Part shown: in pieces, positions 26,287-35,072 of the stretch
Layout of the letters: every line of letters begins with the position of its first letter
How positions within the stretch are numbered: position 1 is the first letter of the stretch
Assembly (NCBI GenBank): GCA_013822685.1
Contig: PNKV01000005.1
Coordinates: 62,001 to 126,000 of the forward strand
Length of the DNA: 64,000 nt
Direction of reading: 5' to 3'
From: Leptothrix sp. (in: b-proteobacteria)
GTDB lineage: Bacteria > Pseudomonadota > Gammaproteobacteria > Burkholderiales > Burkholderiaceae_C
The notes under the pieces: model-generated
What the model was told of the DNA's origin: nothing
Seen by the model: only the letters and a program-made list of their open reading frames with translations
Database searches by the model: none
Translations under genes and position numbers: made by a program

Positions 26287-27332
26287 CGGCTCACCTTGTT
26301 CGAGGCCGCCACCCAAGCTTGCACGGCGCTGTCCCAGTCAGGAAGGGCGCTGGCGGCTTGCTCCGCTGCGTTTGACAGCCGAGCGCGCAGGGCGCCATCG
26401 GTCAGGGTCTGCTGAAGGGCATCGCGCAGGGCGGGCAGATCACCCGGCGCAACGACCAAGGCGGCGCCAGCAGGCAGCGTGGCCGCGATGGCGCAGGCCG
26501 TGGTGGCAATGACGGGAAGGGCATGTGCAAGCGCCTCGGCGAAGACCATGCCGTAGCCCTCATGGTAGGACGGCAGCACGAAGATGTCGGCGCGCTGGTA
26601 GGCCTCCGTCAGCCGCTGATCGGGCTGTTCTCCCAGAAGCGCGATGCGGTTTGTCAGGCCATGGGTGGCGATGCGCTCTTGAAGCGCGGCCGAGGCGGCG
26701 GGGTCTCTCGTCACGCTACCGATGCAGGTCAGTTGCCAGTCAAGGTGGCGCAGTTGGGCCAGGGCGTCGACCAGCAGCAGATGGCCTTTGCGCGGCGTGA
26801 CGCTTCCAACGGCCAGCAATTGCAGCGGCCCCTTGCTTTTGGCTTGGCGGATGGTGGTGGGGCGATGCGTACCCGGGGTGACCACGGCGACACGATCCGC
26901 TGGAAGACCCGCTGCCCGGAGCGCTTGGGCAGTGTGTTCGCTGGGGCAGATGGCGCCTTTCAGACATGGCCAAAGCTCTGCCTCAATCTTTGCGTAGTGA
27001 ATAGCGTTCGCGGTATCCAGTCCGGTTTCCAGTGACAGCGGATGATGGATGAGGCCCACCAGGTTCAGTCGGCTTGCTTGGTCCTTCAAGCAGTCGGCCA
27101 AGCCAGGCAGCGCCAGTCCATCGATGATGACCGTGCTGTGGTCCGGCAAAAGGGCAAGTGCGGCGGCGGCGAGTGTTCGCGTGGGCTCATCTGCTTGCGG
27201 ATACCGGCCCGGCAGCTCGACCACATCGACCACCTGGCCACGCACACGCAGGCCTTCAATGATGTGCCGGTCGTACAGGTAGCCACCGGTGAGCTGATTA
27301 AGCCGCCCGGGGACCAGAAAAGCCAGCGCCAT
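26283..27332 (-). CDS. glycosyltransferase family 4 (GT-B)
   Basis: 349 residues. The N-terminal domain has GGYLYDRHIIEGL, typical of GT4 acceptor domains. The C-terminal nucleotide-sugar domain has LAVGSVTPRKGHLLLVDAL and the E-x7-E motif HEGYGMVFAEALAHALPVIAT. It shares one base (TGATG) with the stop of the PTPS-like gene, so the two are translationally coupled. GT4 enzymes include the biopterin glucosyltransferase of cyanobacteria, so linking a sugar to a pterin-like product is a reasonable but untested idea. Confidence 0.88.
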   Translation of the reverse strand: MALAFLVPGRLNQLTGGYLYDRHIIEGLRVRGQVVDVVELPGRYPQADEPTRTLAAAALALLPDHSTVIIDGLALPGLADCLKDQASRLNLVGLIHHPLSLETGLDTANAIHYAKIEAELWPCLKGAICPSEHTAQALRAAGLPADRVAVVTPGTHRPTTIRQAKSKGPLQLLAVGSVTPRKGHLLLVDALAQLRHLDWQLTCIGSVTRDPAASAALQERIATHGLTNRIALLGEQPDQRLTEAYQRADIFVLPSYHEGYGMVFAEALAHALPVIATTACAIAATLPAGAALVVAPGDLPALRDALQQTLTDGALRARLSNAAEQAASALPDWDSAVQAWVAASNKVSR

Positions 27333-27736
27333 CAGCGCAGCGCGCCTTCGAAGCTCGCCCAGGCCACCGGCGATTCACGCAAGACGACCCGAAGCGATGC
27401 CAGCTCGCCTGCCGTGCCGGGCCCCACGGCGCCCTCGGCCACGCGGGCTTTCAGCCGGGCAAAGATTTCACCGGCGAGCAACTCGGTGGTCGTGTTGCGG
27501 CCTTTGAATTGCGGAAGCTCATCCAGGTTTTTGTAATTGAATTCGCCGAGCACCTCGCGCAGCAACTGCAGCGCCAGCCCGATGTCGCACACCAGCCCGT
27601 TCTGGTCCAGCGCCGGGCGGCGGAAATCAATCTCGACGTTGTAGGTGGCGCCATGGAGTTGCTGGGCCGGGCCGAAAATTTCGCCGCGGAAGCTGTGGGC
27701 AATCATGAAATGATCAGAGACGGCAAGGCTGTACAT
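27332..27736 (-). CDS. 6-pyruvoyl-tetrahydropterin synthase (PTPS/QueD) homologue with altered active site
   Basis: 134 residues of the T-fold PTPS/QueD family. The first zinc histidine is at H14 (FMIAH), and the HGHNY motif appears as H28-G-A-T-Y, so the third zinc ligand is replaced by A30. The catalytic Cys expected four residues before H28 is A24, and the LDH histidine is missing (NYKNLDEL). The pterin-anchoring glutamate (E121, in LRES) is kept. Fold assignment is secure, but PTPS or QueD activity is unlikely; a changed reaction or a binding role is inferred. It lies 13 bases after the RibD-like gene. Confidence 0.83.
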   Translation of the reverse strand: MYSLAVSDHFMIAHSFRGEIFGPAQQLHGATYNVEIDFRRPALDQNGLVCDIGLALQLLREVLGEFNYKNLDELPQFKGRNTTTELLAGEIFARLKARVAEGAVGPGTAGELASLRVVLRESPVAWASFEGALR

Positions 27737-27749
27737 GTTGGTGTTGATT

Positions 27750-28535
27750 TCAAAGAGAGGGGATGAGGCCGAAATCGCATTCGATCATGGTGTCGTCGCC
27801 CAGCAGGAAACGACGCGTGCGAGGGCGCAGGCTGAGCGCCAGATCGTGGATTTCTGGCAGCACGAGGCTGGGTCGGCCGGAGCCGAGGATGACCGGGGCC
27901 ACGGTGATCTGCAAGCGATGAAGCGCACCTGCGGCCAGAAAGCGGGACACGGTGATGCCGCCGCCTTCCACGAACAGCCATGACAGCCCGCGCAAGGCCA
28001 GGATCCGACGGATTTCGAAGGGGTCAAGGCCATGTTGGCCGCGTGGCACGGGGACCACCTCGGCCTGGCCCCATTGCGCCTCAGCGCCGGCTTTGTCGGC
28101 GGCCACCAGCAGGAGGGTGGCCGCGCTGCCATCGCAAAAAACCCGCTGGCTGCCATCGAGCCGGTGCTCCGGGTCGACGATCACCCGCACGGGGTTGTCG
28201 CCTGCGCACAAGCGCACCGTGAGTTGTGGGTCGTCGTGCAGGATGGTGTTGGCGCCCACGAGCACTGCATCCGCGATGGCCCGCATGCGGTGGGTGTGCA
28301 CCAGGTCTTCTTCCCCACTGAGCCAGCGCGACATGCCGCAGGTGGTGGCAATGCGGCCATCAAGGCTCTGCGCCAGGTGGCCCACCACGTAAGAGCCTTT
28401 TTGTCGCATGGCGCAGAGCGGGCCGTAAAGCCTGTGGACCAGCGAGCCGCCATGGACCGCACCGCTGTTGTCTTCACCGCGAAGCACGGCCTGCCAGTCG
28501 GCTTCATCCCCTCGTGGGGAAGTCGTGGTCGTCAT
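27750..28535 (-). CDS. RibD C-terminal-domain (dihydrofolate reductase-like) reductase
   Basis: 261 residues from the ATG at 28535, which overlaps the upstream stop by four bases. The reductase fold of RibD is marked by [13 protein letters not shown] (about 51-63), [35 protein letters not shown] (quoted in two parts: [19 protein letters not shown]) and [13 protein letters not shown]. The N-terminal deaminase domain of true RibD is absent. The enzyme would reduce a ribosylaminopyrimidine or pterin-like ring with NADPH. Being next to a PTPS homologue and a glycosyltransferase, it probably acts in a separate pathway from riboflavin synthesis. Confidence 0.87.
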   Translation of the reverse strand: MTTTTSPRGDEADWQAVLRGEDNSGAVHGGSLVHRLYGPLCAMRQKGSYVVGHLAQSLDGRIATTCGMSRWLSGEEDLVHTHRMRAIADAVLVGANTILHDDPQLTVRLCAGDNPVRVIVDPEHRLDGSQRVFCDGSAATLLLVAADKAGAEAQWGQAEVVPVPRGQHGLDPFEIRRILALRGLSWLFVEGGGITVSRFLAAGALHRLQITVAPVILGSGRPSLVLPEIHDLALSLRPRTRRFLLGDDTMIECDFGLIPSL

Positions 28536-29539
28536 TTGGCGCAACGGCCAGCGGAAGGCCCGGCGTAATCGATGCGGTGGCACAAGGTGGTGTCCAGGCT
28601 GGATGCCGACAAACGGGCGAGCACCGTCGGCAAGGCGGCAAAGGGCGAGGCATCGGTGATCAAGGCATCCAGCGCAGAGTCGCTCAGCAATGACAAGGCC
28701 AGCTCGAAGCGCCGGCGGTGACTCCAGCGAGCACGCTGTGCGGTGGCCACCTGGCCCACTTGTGAACTTTTGAGCGTGAGCCTGCGCGCGTGGAAGGCAC
28801 CGCCGAGCGGCACGTTCACCTGGCGCTCGCCATACCAGCTCAGCTCCAGCACCGTGGCCTCGAAGGCAGCCAGATCCAGGGCGGTGGCCAGGCCTGAAGA
28901 TTGGCCGCTGGCATGGATCACGAGATCGGCTTCATGGCGGGCGGCGTCGGGCAGGGCAAAGTCCACATGCAGGTGCGCAGCGACGGCGCGCCGGGCCTCT
29001 TGCGTGTCCACCAACTGGACTTGACAGCCCGGCAGTCGGGTCGCCAGCCATGCCACCAGCATGCCCACGGCGCCCCCGCCGACCACGGCAATGCGGTCGC
29101 CCACACGCGGAGCGGCATCCCACAGCGCATTGACGGCCGTCTCCATGTTGGCCGCGAGCACGGCCCGCGCTGGCGGCACGTCCGGGGGCAGCACGTGCAC
29201 GGCCGTGGCGGGCACCACATAGTGGGTTTGATGCGGGTACAAGCAAAACACCGTGCGCCCCAGAAGATCATCAGGGCCTTGCTCGACCAGGCCAACGCTG
29301 TTGTAGCCGTACTTCACTGGTGCCGGGAAATCGCCTGACTGGAACGGCGCGCGCATGCGCTCGAACTCGCTGGCAGGCACCTCCCCACGAAAAACCAAGG
29401 TTTCCGTGCCTCGGCTGATGCCACTGTGCAGGGCCCTGACCAGCACTTGATCGGGCCCTGCTTCCGGCAAGGTTTCGGTGAGCAACTCGGCGTGGCCGGG
29501 TTCGGTCAGCCAGCAGGCTTGGGCAAGGGTATCGGCCAT
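28532..29539 (-). CDS. zinc-type alcohol dehydrogenase-like MDR protein of the pterin-like cluster
   Basis: 335 residues with the MDR layout: GroES-like part with [19 protein letters not shown], then the nucleotide-binding loop [15 protein letters not shown] (about 151-165). The catalytic Cys-Gly-x-Asp zinc site of alcohol dehydrogenases is replaced by SGISRGTE, and no structural four-cysteine lobe is seen, so zinc-independent catalysis is likely. The family is uncharacterised. The start follows the acyltransferase stop directly (TGA then ATG), and the stop overlaps the RibD-like start by four bases, placing it firmly in the operon. Confidence 0.83.
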   Translation of the reverse strand: MADTLAQACWLTEPGHAELLTETLPEAGPDQVLVRALHSGISRGTETLVFRGEVPASEFERMRAPFQSGDFPAPVKYGYNSVGLVEQGPDDLLGRTVFCLYPHQTHYVVPATAVHVLPPDVPPARAVLAANMETAVNALWDAAPRVGDRIAVVGGGAVGMLVAWLATRLPGCQVQLVDTQEARRAVAAHLHVDFALPDAARHEADLVIHASGQSSGLATALDLAAFEATVLELSWYGERQVNVPLGGAFHARRLTLKSSQVGQVATAQRARWSHRRRFELALSLLSDSALDALITDASPFAALPTVLARLSASSLDTTLCHRIDYAGPSAGRCAK

Positions 29540-30409
29540 TCAAGCCACCGATCCGTGCGCCAAGATGAGCTGCCGCATCTGTGCCGTGACGCAAGCGCCG
29601 AGTGCCTTCGCATCACCTTGGTCGGCTTTCATCGGCGCGCCGAATGTCACCCTGGCGACCAGGTCTCGGTAACGGGGCAAGGCCACCTGCAATGCGGCTG
29701 CCAGCTTCTCCTTGTGGTGCGCCGTGCGGCGCAACAGGGTCAGCGGATGCCGCTGGGCGGCAGGTGAGATGACGTGGCTCACCAGCGCCGGCACGAACTG
29801 CGTTTGGGGTGCCAGGCGAGCAAACAAGGCATAGCTGTTGGACCAGTTCTGCAAAGAGGCCGACGCTCGCGCTGCGCCAAAGGTGGCGGGATCAGGCTCG
29901 ATCTCTCCGGCCGGGAAGGTCAGCAAGGCGCCACCTTCTTTCAGGTGTTGGGCGCCGGCGCGAACCACGGCCATGCGACCAGACTCTTCCTCGGGCAAGA
30001 AGATCAATTGCCGCGCAACGTGGGGCAAGGCGCGCAGGAAAGGGCGATCCAGGGCGATCACCCGCAAGTCAGGGCGCGATGCCAGGCTGCAGAAAAGCGC
30101 CACCGTGTCGGTCATGCCAGGGTGGTTGGCCAGGATGAACACAGGGCCCTGAGCCGGGATGTTTTCCAGGCCTGTGGTGCGCACGCCAGCCGTCATTTGG
30201 CCAATCAACCAGGCGCTGCCTTGCGCCAGGCCATGGTCGCCCACACGGTTGTCGAACTCATTCGCCATCTGGGCAAAGCGGCTGGCCACGGGCCGAAACA
30301 ACTGACGCAAAGGTGCGCATTGAAAGCGCAACAAGCCGGTCGAATCCAGCAAATCGGCGATGTTGATCTCCGTGAGCGTGTCCACTAACGATGGCGAGGC
30401 GGCAGGCAT
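29540..30409 (-). CDS. 1-acyl-glycerol-3-phosphate acyltransferase-like (PlsC) protein
   Basis: 289 residues. The H-x4-D catalytic motif is H96-PGMT-D101 in ILANHPGMTDTV, and the substrate-binding motif appears as LLTFPAGEIEPD (about 156-167). There is no clear signal or multiple membrane helices. It transfers an acyl chain from acyl-ACP or acyl-CoA to an alcohol. It is the first gene of the six-gene set, so the final product may carry a fatty-acyl group, or the gene may only share the promoter. The promoter would be in the 151-base gap to the divergent RNA ligase gene. Confidence 0.87.
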   Translation of the reverse strand: MPAASPSLVDTLTEINIADLLDSTGLLRFQCAPLRQLFRPVASRFAQMANEFDNRVGDHGLAQGSAWLIGQMTAGVRTTGLENIPAQGPVFILANHPGMTDTVALFCSLASRPDLRVIALDRPFLRALPHVARQLIFLPEEESGRMAVVRAGAQHLKEGGALLTFPAGEIEPDPATFGAARASASLQNWSNSYALFARLAPQTQFVPALVSHVISPAAQRHPLTLLRRTAHHKEKLAAALQVALPRYRDLVARVTFGAPMKADQGDAKALGACVTAQMRQLILAHGSVA

Positions 30410-30560
30410 TGCTCGGTGAAGGGTTGGCGTTGTCGCAGTCTAGACCACTTCATTGCCACTCCCATGCTTGGGCGTCAGCGCCAGTTGACCGACCCTGACC
30501 CCACGGATTCCTCTGGGATAAACTGGAGCAGTCCCGTCGTTCGTTCCCGCACCCAGTCAC

Positions 30561-31148
30561 ATGTCTGACCAACTTTCCCTGATGGGTTTTGATGAGCCCC
30601 CTCGGCCGACGGACCGGCTGTTCTTCGCCCTGTTCCCGACTGAGGACGCCGCCAGGCGCATCGCCGACCTGGCCTTGCAATTGCGCAGCGAACATGGGCT
30701 CAGCGGCACCCCGCTTCAGGCCCAGCGATTCCACATCACCTTGCATCACCTGGGAGACTACGCAGGGTTGCCGCCCGATGTTGTGACCTTGGCCCTTCAG
30801 GCCGGACAGGCGCTTGACGTGCCCCCATTTGAGATCACCTTCGACCGTGTGGCCAGCTTCTCAGCCCATCCCAGCAAGCGGCCCTTTGTCATGCGAGGCG
30901 GTGACGATGGCCTGGCCGCGCTCATGGCCTTTCAGCAAACGCTGGCCATGGCCATGCGGAAAGTCGGTTTAGGGCGCCGGGTGGATGCGCGCTTCACACC
31001 GCATGTGACGCTGCTCTACGACTCGCGATTGCTGCCCGAACAAGCCGTGGTGCCCATCCACTGGACCGCACATGAGTTGGTGCTGGTGCACAGCCTGCTG
31101 GGCCAGACGCGGTACGTGCCGCTGGCCCGCTGGCCCCTGCAAGCGTGA
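30561..31148 (+). CDS. thpR: 2'-5' RNA ligase / RNA 2',3'-cyclic phosphodiesterase
   Basis: 195 residues of the 2H phosphoesterase superfamily. Both H-x-T catalytic motifs are present: H58-I-T60 in RFHITLHHLG and H148-V-T150 in FTPHVTLLYD. The protein opens or ligates 2'-5' and cyclic phosphate bonds in RNA; the cellular role is poorly known. Length is typical (about 180-200). It is divergent from the acyltransferase gene and followed by a small membrane protein gene and tadA. Confidence 0.92.
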   Translation: MSDQLSLMGFDEPPRPTDRLFFALFPTEDAARRIADLALQLRSEHGLSGTPLQAQRFHITLHHLGDYAGLPPDVVTLALQAGQALDVPPFEITFDRVASFSAHPSKRPFVMRGGDDGLAALMAFQQTLAMAMRKVGLGRRVDARFTPHVTLLYDSRLLPEQAVVPIHWTAHELVLVHSLLGQTRYVPLARWPLQA

Positions 31149-31204
31149 TCCGTTTGCCGTCGGCAAGGGGATAATCGCGCCATGAACCAACAAGGTTGAC
31201 CAAG

Positions 31205-31474
31205 ATGCGCGGTTTGTTTTCATGGGTGGGGTTGCTGGCCGTGTTGGCCATCATTGGCTTGTTGGCCAAACACCAACTGGGCTCCAAAGCAGTTCACCCG
31301 GTCAATGCGGCCTCGTCGTCTTATGCTGCAAGCGATGCCCCCAACGGCAAGGCGCCGCAGGTCGACACCCCTGCGCAGGCCAAACGGCTTCAAAAGCAGG
31401 TGCAGGATGACGTCAACCAATTGATGCAAAGCCGCCCGGCCGACGTCGATCAACAAACCGAGCCCAAGCCGTGA
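31205..31474 (+). CDS. small single-pass membrane protein, unknown function
   Basis: 89 residues from the ATG at 31205 (MRGLFSWVGLLAVLAIIGLL), with AAGG about nine bases upstream. One N-terminal membrane helix (about 5-22) is followed by a polar, probably periplasmic tail with a short helical segment QAKRLQKQVQDDVNQLM. No known family is recognised. Its stop overlaps the GTG start of tadA by four bases, so the two are coupled. Confidence 0.7.
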   Translation: MRGLFSWVGLLAVLAIIGLLAKHQLGSKAVHPVNAASSSYAASDAPNGKAPQVDTPAQAKRLQKQVQDDVNQLMQSRPADVDQQTEPKP

Positions 31475-32040
31475 GCACGTCAGAACAAGGCTTTTCCCCG
31501 GCGGACGAAAGCGCCATGCGCATCGCGCTGGACCAAGCCCACAACGCCTGGCTGGCCGGAGAGGTGCCCGTGGGCGCGGTGATCATGCGCGAAGGCCAGG
31601 TGATTGCCACCGGCTACAACCGCCCCATCACCACGCACGACCCGACCGCGCATGCCGAGATCGTGGCGTTACGCCACGCCGCGCAATTGCTGGAGAACTA
31701 CCGGCTGCCCGACTGCGAGCTGTACGTCACGCTGGAGCCTTGCGCCATGTGCGCCATGGCCTTGATGCACGCGCGTTTCAAGCGGGTGGTGTTTGCAGCG
31801 CCCGATCCCAAAACCGGCGTGGCCGGTTCGGTGCTGGATTTGTTCGGCCACCGGCAACTGAACCACCACACCCAGATCGCGGGTGGTTTGCTGGCCGAGC
31901 CGGCCTCCAAGTTGCTGAAAGCGTTTTTTGCCGAGCGCCGCGCGCAGTTCAAGGCAGAACGCGACGCGGCCAGGGAACTCGATGAGCCCATCCCCGTCGG
32001 GCAGGTCATCGAGCTGCCCGTGGATGACGGCAACAACTGA
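31471..32040 (+). CDS. tadA: tRNA adenosine(34) deaminase TadA
   Basis: 189 residues with a GTG start at 31471. The zinc deaminase signature is complete: H61-A-E63 in AHAEIVALR and P-C91-A-M-C94 in LEPCAMCAMAL. The RFKRVVFAAPDPKTGVAGS block is typical of TadA. The enzyme converts A34 to inosine in tRNA-Arg(ACG). The C terminus is about 25 residues longer than in E. coli and acidic. It is convergent with the KAS III gene with only two bases between the stops. Confidence 0.95.
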   Translation: MSTSEQGFSPADESAMRIALDQAHNAWLAGEVPVGAVIMREGQVIATGYNRPITTHDPTAHAEIVALRHAAQLLENYRLPDCELYVTLEPCAMCAMALMHARFKRVVFAAPDPKTGVAGSVLDLFGHRQLNHHTQIAGGLLAEPASKLLKAFFAERRAQFKAERDAARELDEPIPVGQVIELPVDDGNN

Positions 32041-32042
32041 GC

Positions 32043-33164
32043 TTAGAGCTTGCGCACCACCACGCTGCCGATCGAGTAGCCCGCGCCAAACGAGCAGATC
32101 ACCCCGATGTCGTCACGCTTCAGATCAGCGTGGTGTACGTGGAAGGCAATGACTGACCCAGCCGATGACGTGTTCGCGAACTCGTCCAGGATCAGCGGCG
32201 CGATGTCTGCGGTGGCTTCACCACCGATCAGCTTCTTGATAACCAACTGGTTCATGCTCAAGTTGGCCTGGTGCAGCCAGAAGCGGCGCACTTCCGAGGG
32301 CTGTGTCCCCAGGTCCTTGAGGTGGGCGTCGATGTGCGCGGCGGCCATCGGCACCACTTCCTTGAACACCTTGCGGCCTTCCTGGCGGAAGGTCTTGTCG
32401 CGGGCATTGGGGTCGGTGTCCTCGCAACGGTTCATGTACCCGAAGTTGTTGCGGATGGCATTGGAGAACTGCGTAGCCAACTTGGTGCCCAGCACTTCCC
32501 ATTGGTCGGTGCTGGTGGCCGTGTCCGCGCGCTCCACGATGACGGCCGTGCAGGCGTCGCCAAAGATGAAGTGGCAATCGCGGTCACGCCATTCCTGGTG
32601 GCCCGAGGTGATCTCGGGGTTGATCACCAGCACGCAACGGGCGGTGCCCGCGCGGATTGCATTGACGGCCTGTTCGATGCCGAAGGTGGCCGATGAGCAG
32701 GCCACGTTCATGTCGAAGCCATAGCCGCCAGCGCCCAGCGCCTGCTGGATCTCCACGGCCATGGCCGGGTAGCCGCGCTGCATGTTCGAGGCCGCGCAGA
32801 TCACGCCGTCGATGTCCTTGCCTTCCTTGCCAGCCTGTTCCAGGGCCTGGCGCGAAGCCTGGACGGCGATCTCGGCCATGAGCGACAGTTCGTCATCAGC
32901 GCGTGGGGCCAGGCGCGGGTACATGCGCTTGGGGTCCAGCACGCCGCCCTTGTCCATCACATAGCGCTGCTTGATGCCCGATGCCTTTTCAATGAACTCG
33001 ACGCTGGAGTGGGCCAGGGCCGGGCGTTCGCCGGCCTCGATCTCTGCAGCATGCGTGGCATTTTGCTGATCGACGTAGGCGTTGAAAGACTCGACCAGCT
33101 CAGCGTTGGTGATGGTCTGGGAAGGCTTGAACAGCCCCGTGCCGCTGATGACGACTTTGGTCAT
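32043..33164 (-). CDS. beta-ketoacyl-ACP synthase III (FabH-like thiolase-fold enzyme)
   Basis: 373 residues, about 50 longer than E. coli FabH. The KAS III triad is present: C156 in NVACSSATFG, H298 in WLHQANLSMNQ and N331 in EFANTSSAG. It should condense an acyl-CoA or acyl-ACP with malonyl-ACP to start fatty-acid synthesis or a secondary acyl chain. It lies nine bases after the ETF-QO gene on the same strand, a pairing that suggests a link with beta-oxidation rather than with a fab cluster. The insert near residues 35-80 marks a subfamily whose acyl preference is unknown. Confidence 0.9.
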   Translation of the reverse strand: MTKVVISGTGLFKPSQTITNAELVESFNAYVDQQNATHAAEIEAGERPALAHSSVEFIEKASGIKQRYVMDKGGVLDPKRMYPRLAPRADDELSLMAEIAVQASRQALEQAGKEGKDIDGVICAASNMQRGYPAMAVEIQQALGAGGYGFDMNVACSSATFGIEQAVNAIRAGTARCVLVINPEITSGHQEWRDRDCHFIFGDACTAVIVERADTATSTDQWEVLGTKLATQFSNAIRNNFGYMNRCEDTDPNARDKTFRQEGRKVFKEVVPMAAAHIDAHLKDLGTQPSEVRRFWLHQANLSMNQLVIKKLIGGEATADIAPLILDEFANTSSAGSVIAFHVHHADLKRDDIGVICSFGAGYSIGSVVVRKL

Positions 33165-33173
33165 GGTACTTCC

Positions 33174-34862
33174 TTACATGCCTGCGTAGTTGGGACCGCC
33201 GCCGCCTTCGGGCGTGACCCAGACGATGTTCTGGGTGGGGTCCTTGATGTCGCAGGTCTTGCAGTGCACGCAGTTTTGCGCGTTGATCTGCAGGCGATCG
33301 GTGTTGTCTTCGTTCTTGACGAACTCGTACACACCGGCCGGGCAGTAACGCGACTCGGGGCCCGCGTACTTGGCCAGGTTCACATCGACCGGGATCGAAT
33401 TGTTCTTCAGCGTCAGGTGGGCCGGCTGGTGCTCTTCGTGGTTCGTGTTGGACACGAACACCGAGCTCAGGCGGTCAAACGTGATCTTGCCATCGGGCTT
33501 GGGGTAGTCGATCTTGGCGCACTCGGCCGCTGGCTTGAGGAAGGTGTGGTCCGCGGCCGGGTTGGGCAAAGTCCATGGGGGCACCTTGATGCCCAGCTTG
33601 GGCAGCACCCAGTGTTCGACGCCGGTCATGATCGAGCCGACGTACAGGCCCTTCTTGAACCAGGTCTTGAAGTTCTTGGCGCCGTTCAATTCCTCGTGCA
33701 GCCAGCTCTTTTCGAACGCGACCGGGTAGGCGTGCAGTTCGTCGTACTGGCGGCCAGACGTGACGGCGGCGAAAGCCGCTTCAGCGCACAGCATGCCGGA
33801 CTTGATGGCCGCGTGGCTGCCCTTGATGCGCGAGGCGTTCATGTAGCCCGCGTCGCACCCGATCAGGGCGCCACCGGGGAACACGGTCTTGGGCAGGCTG
33901 GGCAGGCCGCCGTTGTTGATGGCGCGCGCGCCATAGCTGATGCGCTTGCCGCCTTCGATGTGCTTGAGGATGCTGGGGTGCTTCTTCCAGCGTTGCATTT
34001 CCTCGAACGGGCTCAGCCAGGGGTTCTTGTAGTCCAGGCCGACCACCAGGCCGAGCGTGACCTTGTTGTCTTCCAGGTGGTACAAAAAGCCGCCACCGAA
34101 GGTCTGCGAATCCATGGGCCAACCGGCGGTGTGCACCACCAAGCCAGGCTGGGCCTTGGCGGGGTCGATTTCCCACAGCTCTTTGATGCCGATGCCGAAG
34201 CTGGGGGGCGCCTTGCCTTCGTCCAGCTTGAACTTGCTGATCAGTTGCTTGCCCAGGTGGCCACGCGCGCCTTCGGCGAAGATGGTGTACTTGGCCAGCA
34301 ACTCCATGCCCAGCTGGAAGTTGTCGGTGGGCTCGCCTTGCTTGTTGATGCCCAGGTTGCCCGTGGCCACGCCCTTAACGCTGCCGTCGGCGTTGTAGAG
34401 CACCTCAGCGGCGGCAAAGCCGGGGAAGATCTCCACGCCCAGGCTCTCGGCCTGCTGGCCCAGCCAGCGCACCACATTGCCCAGGCTGATGACGTAGTTG
34501 CCTTCGTTGTGGAAGTTGTTGGGGATCAGGGCCTGCGGGGTCTTGAAGACGCCGGTTTCGCTGGTCATGAACAGCACTTCGTCGGCGGTGACAGCCTGGT
34601 TCAAAGGCGCACCGAGTTCCTTCCAGTTGGGGAAGAGTTCGGTGATGGCGCGCGGGTCCATCACGGCGCCCGACAAGATGTGCGCGCCGGGCTCGGAGCC
34701 CTTTTCAAGCACGCAGACCGAGACTTCTTTTCCACTTGAGGCGGCCAACTGCTTCAGGCGGATGGCCGTGGCCAAACCACCCGGGCCGGCGCCGATGACG
34801 ACCACGTCGTATTCCATCGATTCGCGTGGGCCAAACTGCTCAAGGATTTCCTGGGGCGTCAT
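33174..34862 (-). CDS. electron transfer flavoprotein-ubiquinone oxidoreductase
   Basis: 562 residues, standard for ETF-QO. The N-terminal FAD motif is VVIGAGPGGLATAIRLK (about 22-38). The C-terminal 4Fe-4S cluster cysteines are in YCPAGVYEF and CVHCKTCDIKDP, near residues 506-538. The enzyme hands electrons from acyl-CoA and other dehydrogenases, via ETF, to ubiquinone at the inner membrane. It is the first gene of a two-gene unit with KAS III and is divergent from an SDR gene across a 210-base control region. Confidence 0.95.
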   Translation of the reverse strand: MTPQEILEQFGPRESMEYDVVVIGAGPGGLATAIRLKQLAASSGKEVSVCVLEKGSEPGAHILSGAVMDPRAITELFPNWKELGAPLNQAVTADEVLFMTSETGVFKTPQALIPNNFHNEGNYVISLGNVVRWLGQQAESLGVEIFPGFAAAEVLYNADGSVKGVATGNLGINKQGEPTDNFQLGMELLAKYTIFAEGARGHLGKQLISKFKLDEGKAPPSFGIGIKELWEIDPAKAQPGLVVHTAGWPMDSQTFGGGFLYHLEDNKVTLGLVVGLDYKNPWLSPFEEMQRWKKHPSILKHIEGGKRISYGARAINNGGLPSLPKTVFPGGALIGCDAGYMNASRIKGSHAAIKSGMLCAEAAFAAVTSGRQYDELHAYPVAFEKSWLHEELNGAKNFKTWFKKGLYVGSIMTGVEHWVLPKLGIKVPPWTLPNPAADHTFLKPAAECAKIDYPKPDGKITFDRLSSVFVSNTNHEEHQPAHLTLKNNSIPVDVNLAKYAGPESRYCPAGVYEFVKNEDNTDRLQINAQNCVHCKTCDIKDPTQNIVWVTPEGGGGPNYAGM

Positions 34863-34956
34863 CGTGCTTCCTTCTACTGGGCGGATGAATGTTGTTGTGT
34901 TCTTGGACTCAAGTCCTCGATTCTAAAACGTGATGCGATTCCATTTCGCAAGAAAA

Positions 34957-34974
34957 TAGCACGATCGTTCGAAA
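34957..34974. promoter_or_regulatory. palindrome ACGATCGT in a divergent promoter region
   Basis: The 8-bp palindrome ACGATCGT (34961-34968), with partly symmetric flanks, sits in the AT-richer gap between the ETF-QO gene (start 34862) and the SDR gene (start 35073). It resembles the short operators of TetR-type fatty-acid regulators (PsrA/FadP-like) that control ETF-QO genes in proteobacteria. Identity of the regulator is inferred. Confidence 0.4.
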
Positions 34975-35072
34975 ATCTGCATTTCGAGGCCAAACGCCAT
35001 GTCGCGTGCTAAGGTTCCATGCGCTGAATCCACAAAAAACCCTTGAGAGACTTGCAGAGGAATTGCCACAGC

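Noticed and set aside
33009-34739. 576-codon open frame antisense to the ETF-QO gene
   Set aside because: It is a shadow of a highly conserved gene with no domain of its own.
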